The notes beneath the pieces are model-generated. The model was given only the letters and a program-made list of their open reading frames with translations, did no database searches and was not told the DNA's origin. Positions 42,995-51,770 of a stretch of 64,000 nucleotides of DNA are shown piece after piece. How positions within the stretch are numbered: position 1 is the first letter of the stretch; each line of letters starts with the position of its first letter. Origin of the DNA: M3007 sp964484205 (GTDB lineage Bacteria; Bacteroidota; Bacteroidia; Chitinophagales; Saprospiraceae); the NCBI GenBank assembly GCA_964484205.1, contig CAZAEZ010000018.1, positions 1 to 64,000 on the forward strand, written 5' to 3'. The translations under genes and the position numbers were made by a program.

Positions 42995-44338
42995 TTGACC
43001 GCCGTTGCAAAAAAATTACATCCAATTTTAGTTCGCGCCGTTGCACAGGCGCTGGTCGACATTTTTATCGAGCAGCGTTATGCCGATAAAGTGATCGAAT
43101 ACACGCTCCGGCAAAACCCTAAAGCCGGCAGCCGCGACCGCGCATTCATCGCCGAAACCACCTATGAAATTGTTCGTAACTACCGGCTTTACAGCGAAAT
43201 CCTGGGCAAACAACCACAAACAGAGGCCGACTTCTGGAAAATTATCGGCATTTATTTAAGCCTGACTTTTAATCTGGCGCCTGCCTCCGAACAACAGGCC
43301 GCCGGCAAGCAAAAGGACCTGCACCGGAAACTTGCCGAATTAAAAAACGAAGCACCAGAAGAAGCATCCGACGAGCAGCCGGTTTTCCCCGACTGGGCCG
43401 AGTTTGAAGGCCTGAACCCGGCGGAAATCCGGGCAAAAGCCCAAAGCCTGAAAGCCCAACGCCCCCTTCGCGAAAGCATTCCCGACTGGCTGGACGCACT
43501 CGGCAACACTGAACTTGGCGAACGCTGGGGCGATACACTTTCCTGGCTCAACCGGCCGGCGCCTGTCGTGCTGCGTTCCAACCGCCTGAAAACAACCCGG
43601 GAAGCCCTGCAGGAAACACTGGCAAAGGAAGGCGTTAAAACACATCCGGTTGGCGACTCGGACGCCCTGGAGTTGGAGCGCAGGCAAAATGTTTTCCGGA
43701 CAAAAGCATTCAAAAACGGACTGTTTGAATTGCAGGATTACAGCAGCCAGCTGGTGGCTCCGTTCCTGGCGCCGGAGCCCGGTATGCGGGTCGTCGATGC
43801 CTGTGCAGGCGGTGGCGGCAAGTCCCTGCACCTGGCAGCCCTCATGGAGAACAAAGGCCGACTGATCGCCCTGGACACCCAGGCCTGGAAGCTCGACGAA
43901 CTCCGCCAACGCGCCCGCCGAGCCGGTATTGCCAACATTGACACCCGGCCGATCGAAAACCGCAAAGTGATCAAACGGCTCTACAACAGCGCCGACCGGC
44001 TCCTGCTTGACGTGCCCTGCAGCGGGCTCGGCGTGTTGCGCCGCAACCCCGACAGCAAATGGAAACTTAGCCCGGAGCACATCGAAAATCTTCGAAAAAC
44101 GCAACAGGAAATCCTGCAGGGCTACTGCCAAATCGTAAAACCGGGCGGCCGCATGGTGTATGCCACCTGTAGCATTTTACCTTCGGAAAACGAAGACCAG
44201 GTGCAGGCGTTTTTGGCGTCTGATGCAGGGAAAGACTTTCGGTTTATTGCCGAGCGCAAAATTTTGCCGCAAGATGAGGGTTTCGACGGATTTTACATGG
44301 CGCTCCTCGAACGCGTCAGCACAGATGAAAAAAGTTAA
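42995..44338 (+). CDS. RsmB/NOL1/NOP2-type RNA cytosine methyltransferase
   Basis: Protein of 447 residues from the TTG at 42995. No ATG occurs early in the frame, so the exact start is uncertain. The N-terminal part resembles the NusB-like domain of RsmB. The catalytic domain has the SAM loop VVDACAGGGGKSLHLAALM. The two cysteines typical of m5C methyltransferases are in LLLDVPCSGLGVLRRNPDS and MVYATCSILPSENEDQV. It probably methylates 16S rRNA. It is divergent from the galactosidase gene and followed by sbcD with a 40-bp gap. Confidence 0.87.
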   Translation: MTAVAKKLHPILVRAVAQALVDIFIEQRYADKVIEYTLRQNPKAGSRDRAFIAETTYEIVRNYRLYSEILGKQPQTEADFWKIIGIYLSLTFNLAPASEQQAAGKQKDLHRKLAELKNEAPEEASDEQPVFPDWAEFEGLNPAEIRAKAQSLKAQRPLRESIPDWLDALGNTELGERWGDTLSWLNRPAPVVLRSNRLKTTREALQETLAKEGVKTHPVGDSDALELERRQNVFRTKAFKNGLFELQDYSSQLVAPFLAPEPGMRVVDACAGGGGKSLHLAALMENKGRLIALDTQAWKLDELRQRARRAGIANIDTRPIENRKVIKRLYNSADRLLLDVPCSGLGVLRRNPDSKWKLSPEHIENLRKTQQEILQGYCQIVKPGGRMVYATCSILPSENEDQVQAFLASDAGKDFRFIAERKILPQDEGFDGFYMALLERVSTDEKS

Positions 44339-44345
44339 TTCGCCG

Positions 44346-44353
44346 TAATTTTG
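44346..44353 (+). promoter_or_regulatory. -7 box before sbcD
   Basis: TAATTTTG matches TAnnTTTG and lies 25 bp before the ATG at 44379. It overlaps the end of the preceding gene region. No -33 TTG is visible at the right distance, so support is modest. Confidence 0.35.
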
Positions 44354-44378
44354 GATTTTTGCAAAAAACAAACCCAAA

Positions 44379-45506
44379 ATGCGCATTCTCCATGTTTCCG
44401 ACACGCACCTTGGCTTTCAGGCTTTCGATGTGGTCAATGAAAAAGGGATCAACGCCCGCGAACAGGACCTGTACACCGTTTTTGAACATACGGTGGACCG
44501 GATTCTGGAGATCAAACCCGATGCAGTAATTCATTCCGGCGATTTTTTCCACCGGCCCAGCCCGTCCAACCGCGCCCTGACCTTTGGTCTCGAACAACTG
44601 CGCCGCGTTTGCGATGCAGGCATTCCGGTATTCATCATTGCCGGCAACCACGAAACCCCCAAAACGGTATACACCAGCCCCATTTTGCGCGCCTTCGGAA
44701 GCCTGCCCTGCGTGCAGCCATTTTTTGGCGAAGCCTGGGAATCGGCCGAATTGGACGGGGTGGTCATCCACGGCCTGCCCCACATCAACGACACCCGCAT
44801 TTTGCAGGAGCAACTGGAACGCCTGGAGCCGCAACCCGGCAAATTCAACATCCTGATGCTGCACACCTCCCTGGGCAAGCGTTTTCTGATGGAGGAGTAC
44901 GGCGAGCAAATTTTTCCCGAGGCATTCCAGGAAAAACTAAGCGGTTTTCAGTACCTGGCCCTGGGGCACTGGCACAATTACCAAAAAATTGACCTGCACC
45001 CGAATGCCTGGTATAGCGGCTCCCTGGAACGGCTGAGCGATACGGAAATTGATTCTGAAAAAGGCTTCATCCTGCTGGATATTGCTGCAGACGGCAGCTG
45101 TTCCACGACATTCGAGGCCGTTCCGGCACGCCCCTGGCTGAAACTGGAGATTCAAAAATGCCAGGAAAAAACAGTGGCCGATATTCAGGCGGAAATTGAT
45201 CTTTTCCAGCAAAAGCACGACACCACCGGCGCCATTCTTTCGGTCATTTTCAACGATATAAAAATCGAGCAGTCGCTCGAACTTTCGAACATCCACCTGC
45301 GAAACCAGTTCCCGGAATGCTTTCAACTGTTGCCCAAACGGCGTTCGTTTTCCGACCGGAGTTTTGTGCGCAATTTGGATGCCGACCAGTTTGACCGGCT
45401 CGACCAGATTTTTGCCGATTACATTCGGGAGAAATACGCCGACAATACGGAGTTGGCCCGGAAAATGGTCCAAAAAGCCGGGCAGTTTTTTCATGAATTA
45501 AAATAA
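44379..45506 (+). CDS. sbcD: Exonuclease subunit SbcD
   Basis: Mre11-like nuclease of 375 residues. Metal motifs are MRILHVSDTHLGFQ, VIHSGDFFHRPSPSN, IIAGNHETP, LMLHTSLGKR and LALGHWHNYQKI. It forms the SbcCD complex with SbcC, which removes hairpins and DNA ends blocked by protein. The start ATG 44379 gives the standard N-terminus. sbcC follows after 21 bp, and both are probably cotranscribed. Confidence 0.95.
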   Translation: MRILHVSDTHLGFQAFDVVNEKGINAREQDLYTVFEHTVDRILEIKPDAVIHSGDFFHRPSPSNRALTFGLEQLRRVCDAGIPVFIIAGNHETPKTVYTSPILRAFGSLPCVQPFFGEAWESAELDGVVIHGLPHINDTRILQEQLERLEPQPGKFNILMLHTSLGKRFLMEEYGEQIFPEAFQEKLSGFQYLALGHWHNYQKIDLHPNAWYSGSLERLSDTEIDSEKGFILLDIAADGSCSTTFEAVPARPWLKLEIQKCQEKTVADIQAEIDLFQQKHDTTGAILSVIFNDIKIEQSLELSNIHLRNQFPECFQLLPKRRSFSDRSFVRNLDADQFDRLDQIFADYIREKYADNTELARKMVQKAGQFFHELK

Positions 45507-45527
45507 ATATCAGCGCTCTGCAAAAAC

Positions 45528-47933
45528 ATGATTCTCCGCACGCTGCATCTTGAAAATTACAAGCAATACGGACAGCTCGAACTGGAGTTCCGGGAAGGGC
45601 TGGTAGGCATTATCGGCCGAAACGGCGCCGGCAAGTCGACGCTGTTTGAAGCGATTTTGTATTGCCTGTACGGCAAAGATGAAAGCAATAAAAACCTGAT
45701 CCGCTCGGCCTTTGCCAACCCGAAAGCCACTGTGGTTTTGCAATTGCAGTTTGCCATCGGACCGGCGGAATACCGGGTGGAACGCAGCTTTCGCGGCAAA
45801 GCCATGGCGGTGAGCGCCGAGTTGTTCAAAAACAATGAATTGGTGGCCAAAGGAGTGGCCCCGGTGAACGAGGAGATCATCCGGATTCTGAACATGGAGC
45901 GGGACGCGTTCAAACGCTCGGTATTTTCCGGGCAAAAAGAGTTATCCGAACTTTCGGACACCACCGGTGAGGCGCGCAAACGCATGGTGCGCAAAATGAT
46001 CGGCCTCGACACCCTCGACGATGTGCAGGCCCGTATGAACACCAACACCCGCGACCTGATCAATCAGATTGCCGGCCAGCAACAAAACCTGCTCGATCCG
46101 GAAGTAGCCGCCCTGTTGGAAACCGACATTGCGGAGCAAACCACACTGCTCGAAAAAACGGCTAAGCAGCTGAAAAAGGCCCGGAAAAATCTGAAGGCCG
46201 TTGAGGCAGATTATCAGGCGGCTCGCAAAAAATTCGAGCTGGAAGCCCAAAAACAACAACAATTCCAGGCAGCGCAGCAGGAGCTCAGCCGATTGCAGGA
46301 GCGCCTGGAAGGGCACCGCATCCAGCGCGAGAATCTGAAGGAAAAAATTGCAGGACTGGAAGCCCAGCAAAAAGCGTTGCAGACGCAAAAGGCGACATTC
46401 GAATCGTACGAACGCGACAAAAAAAGCCTGCGACAGCTGGCCCTCGACCGGCAAAAATACCTCAACCAAAAAACGAACCGCGACCAACTGGCCGAGCTGA
46501 AGCCCTCGCTCCAACAAAGCCGCGAACGCCTGGCCGAGCTCACGGGCCTCCTGGCAAATGCCGAACGGACCGAGCAGGAAATCCGGGAGAAAAAAACGTC
46601 GGTTGAAACGCTGGAAGCCGCCATCGAACAAAAACGCGAGGCCTTCAGCCAGGTAAAAAGTCAAATCGATGCGCTGGCCGTACGGGTGGATGAACGCCGC
46701 AGCAAAATCAAAGACCTGCAACAAATTGGCAAGGAAGGCACCTGCCCAACCTGCTTTCAACCGGTATTAAACGCCTATGAGCAGGTGCTTGAAAAACTAA
46801 ACCTTGAAATCGAAGCCCTGCAGGGCAAAGAAATGCAGATGCTTCAGCAGCAGCAGGAATCCGTTCGGCAAGAAGGACTTCAATTGCGCCGGCAGCACGG
46901 CGAACTAGCGAAATCACTCCAGGAATTGCTTGCGCAGCAAACCCGGTTGCAAGAATTTGCGAAGCAAAAAACGTACGAAGCGGGTGTTTTTAAAAAATAC
47001 GAAGCGCAGGCGACCAAAATTCAGGCTATCCTCCAGGAAATCGGTGAAGTGCATTTTGATGAAAACAAATACAACGCGCTAAAAAGCCGGGTGGAAGCCA
47101 CCGAGCCGGAATACCTGAAATTTACCAACGAAGAGGCCTATGTGCTGCGTGAACTTCCGCAGGCCCAAAAAGCGCTCCAACAAGCCAAGGCCGACATGGT
47201 AAAAACGGAACAAGCCATACGCGACCAACAGGCGGCCTTGGCCAAAACCGATTACCAGCCTGCGCGCTACGAAACCGCAAAAAATACGCTCACGCAATAC
47301 GGAGAGGCCTATTCTGCACAGTCCGGCCAAGTCGGCCAATTGGAAAAAAGCAGCCTCGAACACCAAAACAAGATCGAACGGGCACGCGGCAAACTGGAAG
47401 CGGACGAACATATCCGGGCGCAAATCAGCTCAAAACTGGAGGAAGTGGAGTTGTTGAAAAAACTGAGCGAGTTGCTGATCCAGTTCAAAACGGAAATCCT
47501 GGAAAAGGTAAGCCCGGGCATCTCCCGCGAAGCCAGCGAATTGTTCAGCCGCATCACCAAAGGCAAATATGAACGCATTCAGGTGGACGAAAACTTTGAT
47601 TTTGCCATTGCCGACGGCGGCATCCTCTACCCTATCGAACGGTTCTCCGGCGGCGAGATTGATCTGGCAAATTTTTGCCTGCGCATTGCGATCACGAAGG
47701 CCATCATGGACTTGAGCGGCAACGCCCAGGGGGTGGAATTTCTCGCATTCGATGAAATTTTCGGCAGCCAGGATGAGGAGCGCCGGCACGAAATGATGCT
47801 GGCACTCTACTACTTGCAGGAGCAGTTCCGGCAAATTTATATTGTATCCCATATTGACAGCCAAAAAGACTATTTTCCCAGTCTGCTTGAAGTAAGCCAC
47901 CAGCCGGAAGGCAGCGTCGTCAAGTGGATTTAA
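45528..47933 (+). CDS. sbcC: Exonuclease subunit SbcC (Rad50-like)
   Basis: SMC-type ATPase of 801 residues. Walker A is GIIGRNGAGKSTLFEAILYC, near the N-terminus. A long coiled coil (about 190-640) is interrupted by a zinc hook, TCPTCFQP, with Cys406 and Cys409. The C-terminal ABC signature is RFSGGEIDLANFCLRIAI, and Walker B is EFLAFDEIFGSQDEE. It is shorter than E. coli SbcC (about 1050), mainly in the coil. It works with SbcD encoded just upstream at DNA double-strand breaks and hairpins. The hairpin-forming repeats nearby are the kind of structure it cleaves. Confidence 0.94.
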   Translation: MILRTLHLENYKQYGQLELEFREGLVGIIGRNGAGKSTLFEAILYCLYGKDESNKNLIRSAFANPKATVVLQLQFAIGPAEYRVERSFRGKAMAVSAELFKNNELVAKGVAPVNEEIIRILNMERDAFKRSVFSGQKELSELSDTTGEARKRMVRKMIGLDTLDDVQARMNTNTRDLINQIAGQQQNLLDPEVAALLETDIAEQTTLLEKTAKQLKKARKNLKAVEADYQAARKKFELEAQKQQQFQAAQQELSRLQERLEGHRIQRENLKEKIAGLEAQQKALQTQKATFESYERDKKSLRQLALDRQKYLNQKTNRDQLAELKPSLQQSRERLAELTGLLANAERTEQEIREKKTSVETLEAAIEQKREAFSQVKSQIDALAVRVDERRSKIKDLQQIGKEGTCPTCFQPVLNAYEQVLEKLNLEIEALQGKEMQMLQQQQESVRQEGLQLRRQHGELAKSLQELLAQQTRLQEFAKQKTYEAGVFKKYEAQATKIQAILQEIGEVHFDENKYNALKSRVEATEPEYLKFTNEEAYVLRELPQAQKALQQAKADMVKTEQAIRDQQAALAKTDYQPARYETAKNTLTQYGEAYSAQSGQVGQLEKSSLEHQNKIERARGKLEADEHIRAQISSKLEEVELLKKLSELLIQFKTEILEKVSPGISREASELFSRITKGKYERIQVDENFDFAIADGGILYPIERFSGGEIDLANFCLRIAITKAIMDLSGNAQGVEFLAFDEIFGSQDEERRHEMMLALYYLQEQFRQIYIVSHIDSQKDYFPSLLEVSHQPEGSVVKWI

Positions 47934-47955
47934 CCGAAAACACACACGCTCTGTT

Positions 47956-50442
47956 TTGGCAAACTCAACACCACTCGACGGACTAACCGATGCCCAGGTG
48001 CAAGCCAGCCGCGCACGCCACGGTAGCAACACCCTGTACCTGCGTCCCAAACGCCAATTCTGGAACATTCTCGTTGAAGTACTTCGCGAACCGATTTTTT
48101 TACTGCTTGTCCTGAGCTGCCTGCTGTATTTCGCCATTGGCGACAATACCGAGGCCTGGCTCATGGTCGCGTCGATCTGTTTTGTAGTCGCCATCGAGAT
48201 CATTCAGGAATACCGCAGCGAAAAAGCACTGGAAGCCCTGCGCCAGTTTGCCCAACCCAAAGTAAACGTAGTGCGCAACGGCCAGGAATTGTCCATAGCA
48301 ACTGAAGACCTGGTTGTAGACGACATCCTGCTTTTTGCCGAAGGCGAACGCCTTGCCGCCGACGCCATTGTCCTGGAACAGCACGACCTCAGCGTCGACG
48401 AGGCTATCCTGACCGGCGAATCGCTGCCGGTAAACAAAACAGCGGAGGACGGGTCAAACCAACTTTTTCAGGGTACTGTCGTAGCATCCGGCATGGGTAA
48501 GGCACAAGTGCGCGCGGTCGGTGCAAAAACGGAGTTTGGCAAACTAGGCCAGTCGATCGAATCAATTGAGACGGAGTCTACACCCCTGCAACGCCAGATC
48601 GACCGCTTCGTCCGCCAGATGATGTTTGCCGGCTTGATTGCTTTCCTGATTGTTTTCGGTATAAATTTCTACTACGTCGGCGCCATTGCTGCTGCGCTGA
48701 TCTTTTCGCTCGCCTTTGCCCTGGCGCTGATCCCCGAGGAAATCCCTGTGGCGTTCACTTCCTTCATGGCGCTTGGCGCCTACCGCATGACCAAACAAAA
48801 TATCCTGGTCAAACAACCCAAAACAGTGGAAAGCCTGGGCTCCGCCACGGTCATCTGCCTGGACAAAACCGGCACGATCACCGAAAACCGGATGTCGGTT
48901 GCCGAAGTGGCCGATATGGGTGGCCGTGGCCGGTGCCTCGAATACGCCATGTGGGCCAGCGAACCGGAGCCCTTCGACGCCATGGAAAAAGCCATTCATG
49001 CCGCATACGCCAAAGCAACGAAAACGGACCGGCGCCCGGCATTTTCCATGGCACATGAATATCCCCTGGAAGGTATACCGCCCATGATGACCCATATTTA
49101 CCGCGATGCTGCGGGCCATCAGATCGTGGCCACCAAAGGCGCCGTCGAACGCATTGTGCTGGTTTGCCGCAACCTCGATGACGAGACGAAAACCCTGATT
49201 TTCAAAAAAACACACGATCTCGCATCCAATGGCTACCGGATACTCGGTGTGGCCGGCGCCGATTGGCCGGGCAATGCATTTCCGGAAAGCCAGGACGCCT
49301 TCCCATGGCAATTCGAAGGCCTGATCGCGCTCTTCGACCCACCCAAGCAAAATATCAAGGGCGTGTTCAACCATTTTTACGAAGCAGGCATCAAGGTGAA
49401 AATGATCACCGGCGATTACCCCGAAACGGCGCTCAATATTGCCCGGCAAAGCGGATTGCGGCACCAGGAAACGGTGCTCACGGGGGAACGGGTCATGCAA
49501 ATGGGCGCGGAAGAACTGCGTGGAGCGGTCCAAACAACCGCCGTTTTTGCGCGCATGTTTCCCGACGCAAAACTCCGGGTGGTGGAAGCGCTGAAAGCCA
49601 ACGGCGAAGTAGTGGCCATGAGCGGCGACGGCGTCAATGACGGCCCCGCGCTCAAGTCCGCTCAAATCGGCGTAGCCATGGGCCGGCGCGGTACCGAAGT
49701 AGCCAAAGGCGCCGCGTCCATGGTATTGCTCGACGACAACCTGGATCGAATGGTAACCGCTATCGAACTCGGGCGGAAGATTTACAACAATTTGCGCAAA
49801 GCCATCCGCTATGTCATCAGCATCCATGTACCGATCGTATTGGTGGTTGTTCTCCCGTTGGTATTCGGCTGGACCTACCTGCACATGCTTGCCCCGATCC
49901 ACGTCATTTTTATGGAACTGATCATGGACCCTACCTGTGCGGTTGCTTATGAAAATGAGCCGTCTGAGCCCGGTATCTTAAAAAAAGCACCGCGGGCTGC
50001 CAATGCCCCGCTGTTTTCCGGCATGGAACTTGGTCTGAGCATCATTCAGGGACTCGTGATCACCGCAGGTATTCTCGCGCTGTACCATTATGCCGTCAAT
50101 CAGGGAGCCAGCGAGGCAAAAACCCGCGCTTTCGTATTTACCACCCTGATGCTCTCCAATATTTTTCTTACGCTGGTCAACCGCTCCTTTGAGCACACTA
50201 TCGCGCAAACCATCTTTTATAAAAACCGGATGATCCCGTTTATTCTGGGGATCGCGATGCTGATCCTGGGCGCCGTGCTTTTTATTCCCTGGATAAATAA
50301 TCTGTTCAAAATGGAACCCCTGGAATGGTCGGAATTGGGTTTATGCGCTTTAACCGCGGGGATTTGTGTTGGCTGGTTTGAAGTGTGGAAATTTGTGCGA
50401 AGTGTAGCAATCAACCGCAGGAACACTCGTCCTACGGCTTGA
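47956..50442 (+). CDS. P-type cation-transporting ATPase
   Basis: P2-type pump of 828 residues. It starts at TTG 47956, as no ATG is available; the usual N-terminal LTDAQVQASRARHGSN is included. Motifs are LTGESLPVNK (actuator), CLDKTGTITENRM (phosphorylation), MITGDYPETA, GDGVNDGPALKSAQIG (hinge), and ten membrane helices in the standard pattern. Helix 4 reads ALIPEEIPVAF, with an extra acidic residue compared with the PEGLP of Ca2+ pumps. Helix 6 has ELIMDPTCAVAYENEP. Ca2+ or another divalent cation is likely, but specificity is not settled. The last codons lie in a palindromic element shared with the next gene. Confidence 0.9.
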   Translation: MANSTPLDGLTDAQVQASRARHGSNTLYLRPKRQFWNILVEVLREPIFLLLVLSCLLYFAIGDNTEAWLMVASICFVVAIEIIQEYRSEKALEALRQFAQPKVNVVRNGQELSIATEDLVVDDILLFAEGERLAADAIVLEQHDLSVDEAILTGESLPVNKTAEDGSNQLFQGTVVASGMGKAQVRAVGAKTEFGKLGQSIESIETESTPLQRQIDRFVRQMMFAGLIAFLIVFGINFYYVGAIAAALIFSLAFALALIPEEIPVAFTSFMALGAYRMTKQNILVKQPKTVESLGSATVICLDKTGTITENRMSVAEVADMGGRGRCLEYAMWASEPEPFDAMEKAIHAAYAKATKTDRRPAFSMAHEYPLEGIPPMMTHIYRDAAGHQIVATKGAVERIVLVCRNLDDETKTLIFKKTHDLASNGYRILGVAGADWPGNAFPESQDAFPWQFEGLIALFDPPKQNIKGVFNHFYEAGIKVKMITGDYPETALNIARQSGLRHQETVLTGERVMQMGAEELRGAVQTTAVFARMFPDAKLRVVEALKANGEVVAMSGDGVNDGPALKSAQIGVAMGRRGTEVAKGAASMVLLDDNLDRMVTAIELGRKIYNNLRKAIRYVISIHVPIVLVVVLPLVFGWTYLHMLAPIHVIFMELIMDPTCAVAYENEPSEPGILKKAPRAANAPLFSGMELGLSIIQGLVITAGILALYHYAVNQGASEAKTRAFVFTTLMLSNIFLTLVNRSFEHTIAQTIFYKNRMIPFILGIAMLILGAVLFIPWINNLFKMEPLEWSELGLCALTAGICVGWFEVWKFVRSVAINRRNTRPTA

Positions 50443-50460
50443 AGCCGCAGGACGAGTTCC
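50420..50460. repeat. Palindrome encoding both C-termini of convergent genes
   Basis: ACTCGTCCTACGGCTT (50425-50440) and AAGCCGCAGGACGAGT (50442-50457) are inverted repeats with a single mismatch (a G-U pair on the minus strand) and one base between. Outer GGAA and TTCC extend the pairing with a 2-nt bulge. It supplies the last codons and stop of the P-type ATPase (NTRPTA) and of the glycosyltransferase (NSSCGFKP), which overlap by 11 bp. Confidence 0.7.
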
Positions 50461-51580
50461 GGGCCAATTTTAACTGCTGATAAACCTGCTCAGCAGCCTG
50501 ATCCCAGTCAAAAAGGTTGCGTCGTTCCCGCCCCTGCGCAACCAGCTGTGCGCGCAACGACTCATCCGAAAACAGTTTTCCCAACGCCGCCGATATGGCC
50601 TGTACCGAATGTGGGTCGACCAAAAGCGCCGCATCGCCGGCTACCTCGGGCAAAGCGCTCGTATTGGAACAAAGCACCGGTGTATCGCAATACATGGCCT
50701 CTGCCAGCGGCAAGCCAAATCCTTCACTGAGGGATACATTCACCAAGGCCAAAGCGCCGGCAGTCAGGCGAGCCAAATCCGATTCGCTGACATAACCCAG
50801 AAAATGAATGTCGCGCTGAAAAGCAGCCTCCTGAAACGCGTTTTTTACAGCGCCCGTTTCCCAGGCGAAGCGCCCGGCAAGAAGCAGTTTTACCGGTGCT
50901 CCGGTGCGCTTTTTAAAGGTGTCAAAGGCGCGGATCAGCCCGGGAATGTTTTTTCGGGGGTGTATGGCGCCGCTATAAAAAAAATAGGCGGCCCCTTCGG
51001 AAAACGCATCCCGGACCGGCTGTTTTTCCACGGCCGGCAGGGGCCGGAAAATCGAGCGGCACCCGTTGTACACCGTCGTAATTTTTGCCGGGTCGGCGCC
51101 GAAAATTTCATCTAAAACCACTTTCCGGGTAAATTCAGAAACAGCAACTACCCGGTTGGCCCGGCGGATATACCGCGGAATGAAATACCGGTAATAATCC
51201 CTCGACCACCACGGTACCTGTTCGGGATGCTGCAAGGGAATCAGGTCGTGCACCGTCATCACGGTAGGCACGGAACTGGCAAGACTCAGGTAACCATCCG
51301 GTGAAAAAAACACATCCGCCTTGCAGCGCCGCAACGCCCGGGGCACAGCCCATTCAAACCAGGCATACCACAACACCGGGTGCCGCGCCGGCGGGAATAA
51401 AACGACAGGCGTAACGTTTTCGGCGTACACATAAGCGGGGTCAAACGGCCGGTCAAAAAAAAAGAAAAACTGGTCTTCCGGGTGGCTCAACACCATCCGC
51501 TGCAACAAGGCATGCGTATACCAGCCCAGGCCCTCCAGTTTGTCGGGCAGCAGAAATCGGGTATTGACGGCGATACGCAT
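50432..51580 (-). CDS. Glycosyltransferase family 4
   Basis: GT-B glycosyltransferase of 382 residues. The N-terminal domain has FLLPDKLEGLGWYTHALLQR and MTVHDLIPLQHP. The C-terminal nucleotide-sugar domain has FFYSGAIHPRKNIPGLI and the EX7E motif region SLSEGFGLPLAEAMYCDTPV, followed by LPEVAGDAALLVDP. It probably transfers a sugar to a surface glycan or lipid. No other glycan genes are nearby. The C-terminal eight residues come from the palindrome at 50420-50460. Start ATG 51580. Confidence 0.92.
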   Translation of the reverse strand: MRIAVNTRFLLPDKLEGLGWYTHALLQRMVLSHPEDQFFFFFDRPFDPAYVYAENVTPVVLFPPARHPVLWYAWFEWAVPRALRRCKADVFFSPDGYLSLASSVPTVMTVHDLIPLQHPEQVPWWSRDYYRYFIPRYIRRANRVVAVSEFTRKVVLDEIFGADPAKITTVYNGCRSIFRPLPAVEKQPVRDAFSEGAAYFFYSGAIHPRKNIPGLIRAFDTFKKRTGAPVKLLLAGRFAWETGAVKNAFQEAAFQRDIHFLGYVSESDLARLTAGALALVNVSLSEGFGLPLAEAMYCDTPVLCSNTSALPEVAGDAALLVDPHSVQAISAALGKLFSDESLRAQLVAQGRERRNLFDWDQAAEQVYQQLKLARNSSCGFKP

Positions 51581-51593
51581 GGCAACGTTTGAA

Positions 51594-51636
51594 GGTTACT
51601 GGTTGGAGGGTTACTGGTTACTGGTTAGAGGGTTGG
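51594..51636. repeat. Short tandem GGTTACT-type repeats
   Basis: GGTTACTGGTT occurs at 51594-51604, and overlapping copies follow from 51609 to 51626. A related AGAGGGTTGG follows. It lies just upstream of the glycosyltransferase start, on the far side of a gap from the ndpA gene. A similar block in reverse orientation is found at 51741-51768. Confidence 0.5.
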
Positions 51637-51740
51637 AATAAATTTGCGGATTGTGGAAAACTTTGCGGCTTTTAGGCTCGCGCCGAGGACGCAGCAGCGT
51701 AATTTTGGCCGGCAAATGTGCCAAATCTTTCCCGATCCGG

Positions 51741-51768
51741 CAACCTTCTAACCCGTAACCTTCTAACA
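51741..51768. repeat. Tandem AACCTTCTAAC repeat just before ndpA
   Basis: AACCTTCTAAC occurs at 51742-51752 and again at 51757-51767, a 15-bp period. In reverse complement it shares GTTAGA and GGTT with the block at 51594-51636. The second copy ends 3 bp before the ATG at 51771, so it covers the ribosome-binding region. Confidence 0.5.
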
Positions 51769-51770
51769 GT

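Noticed and set aside
48562..49902. Open frame of 446 residues on the minus strand
   Set aside because: Antisense shadow of the P-type ATPase; rich in His, Gly and Phe with no motif.
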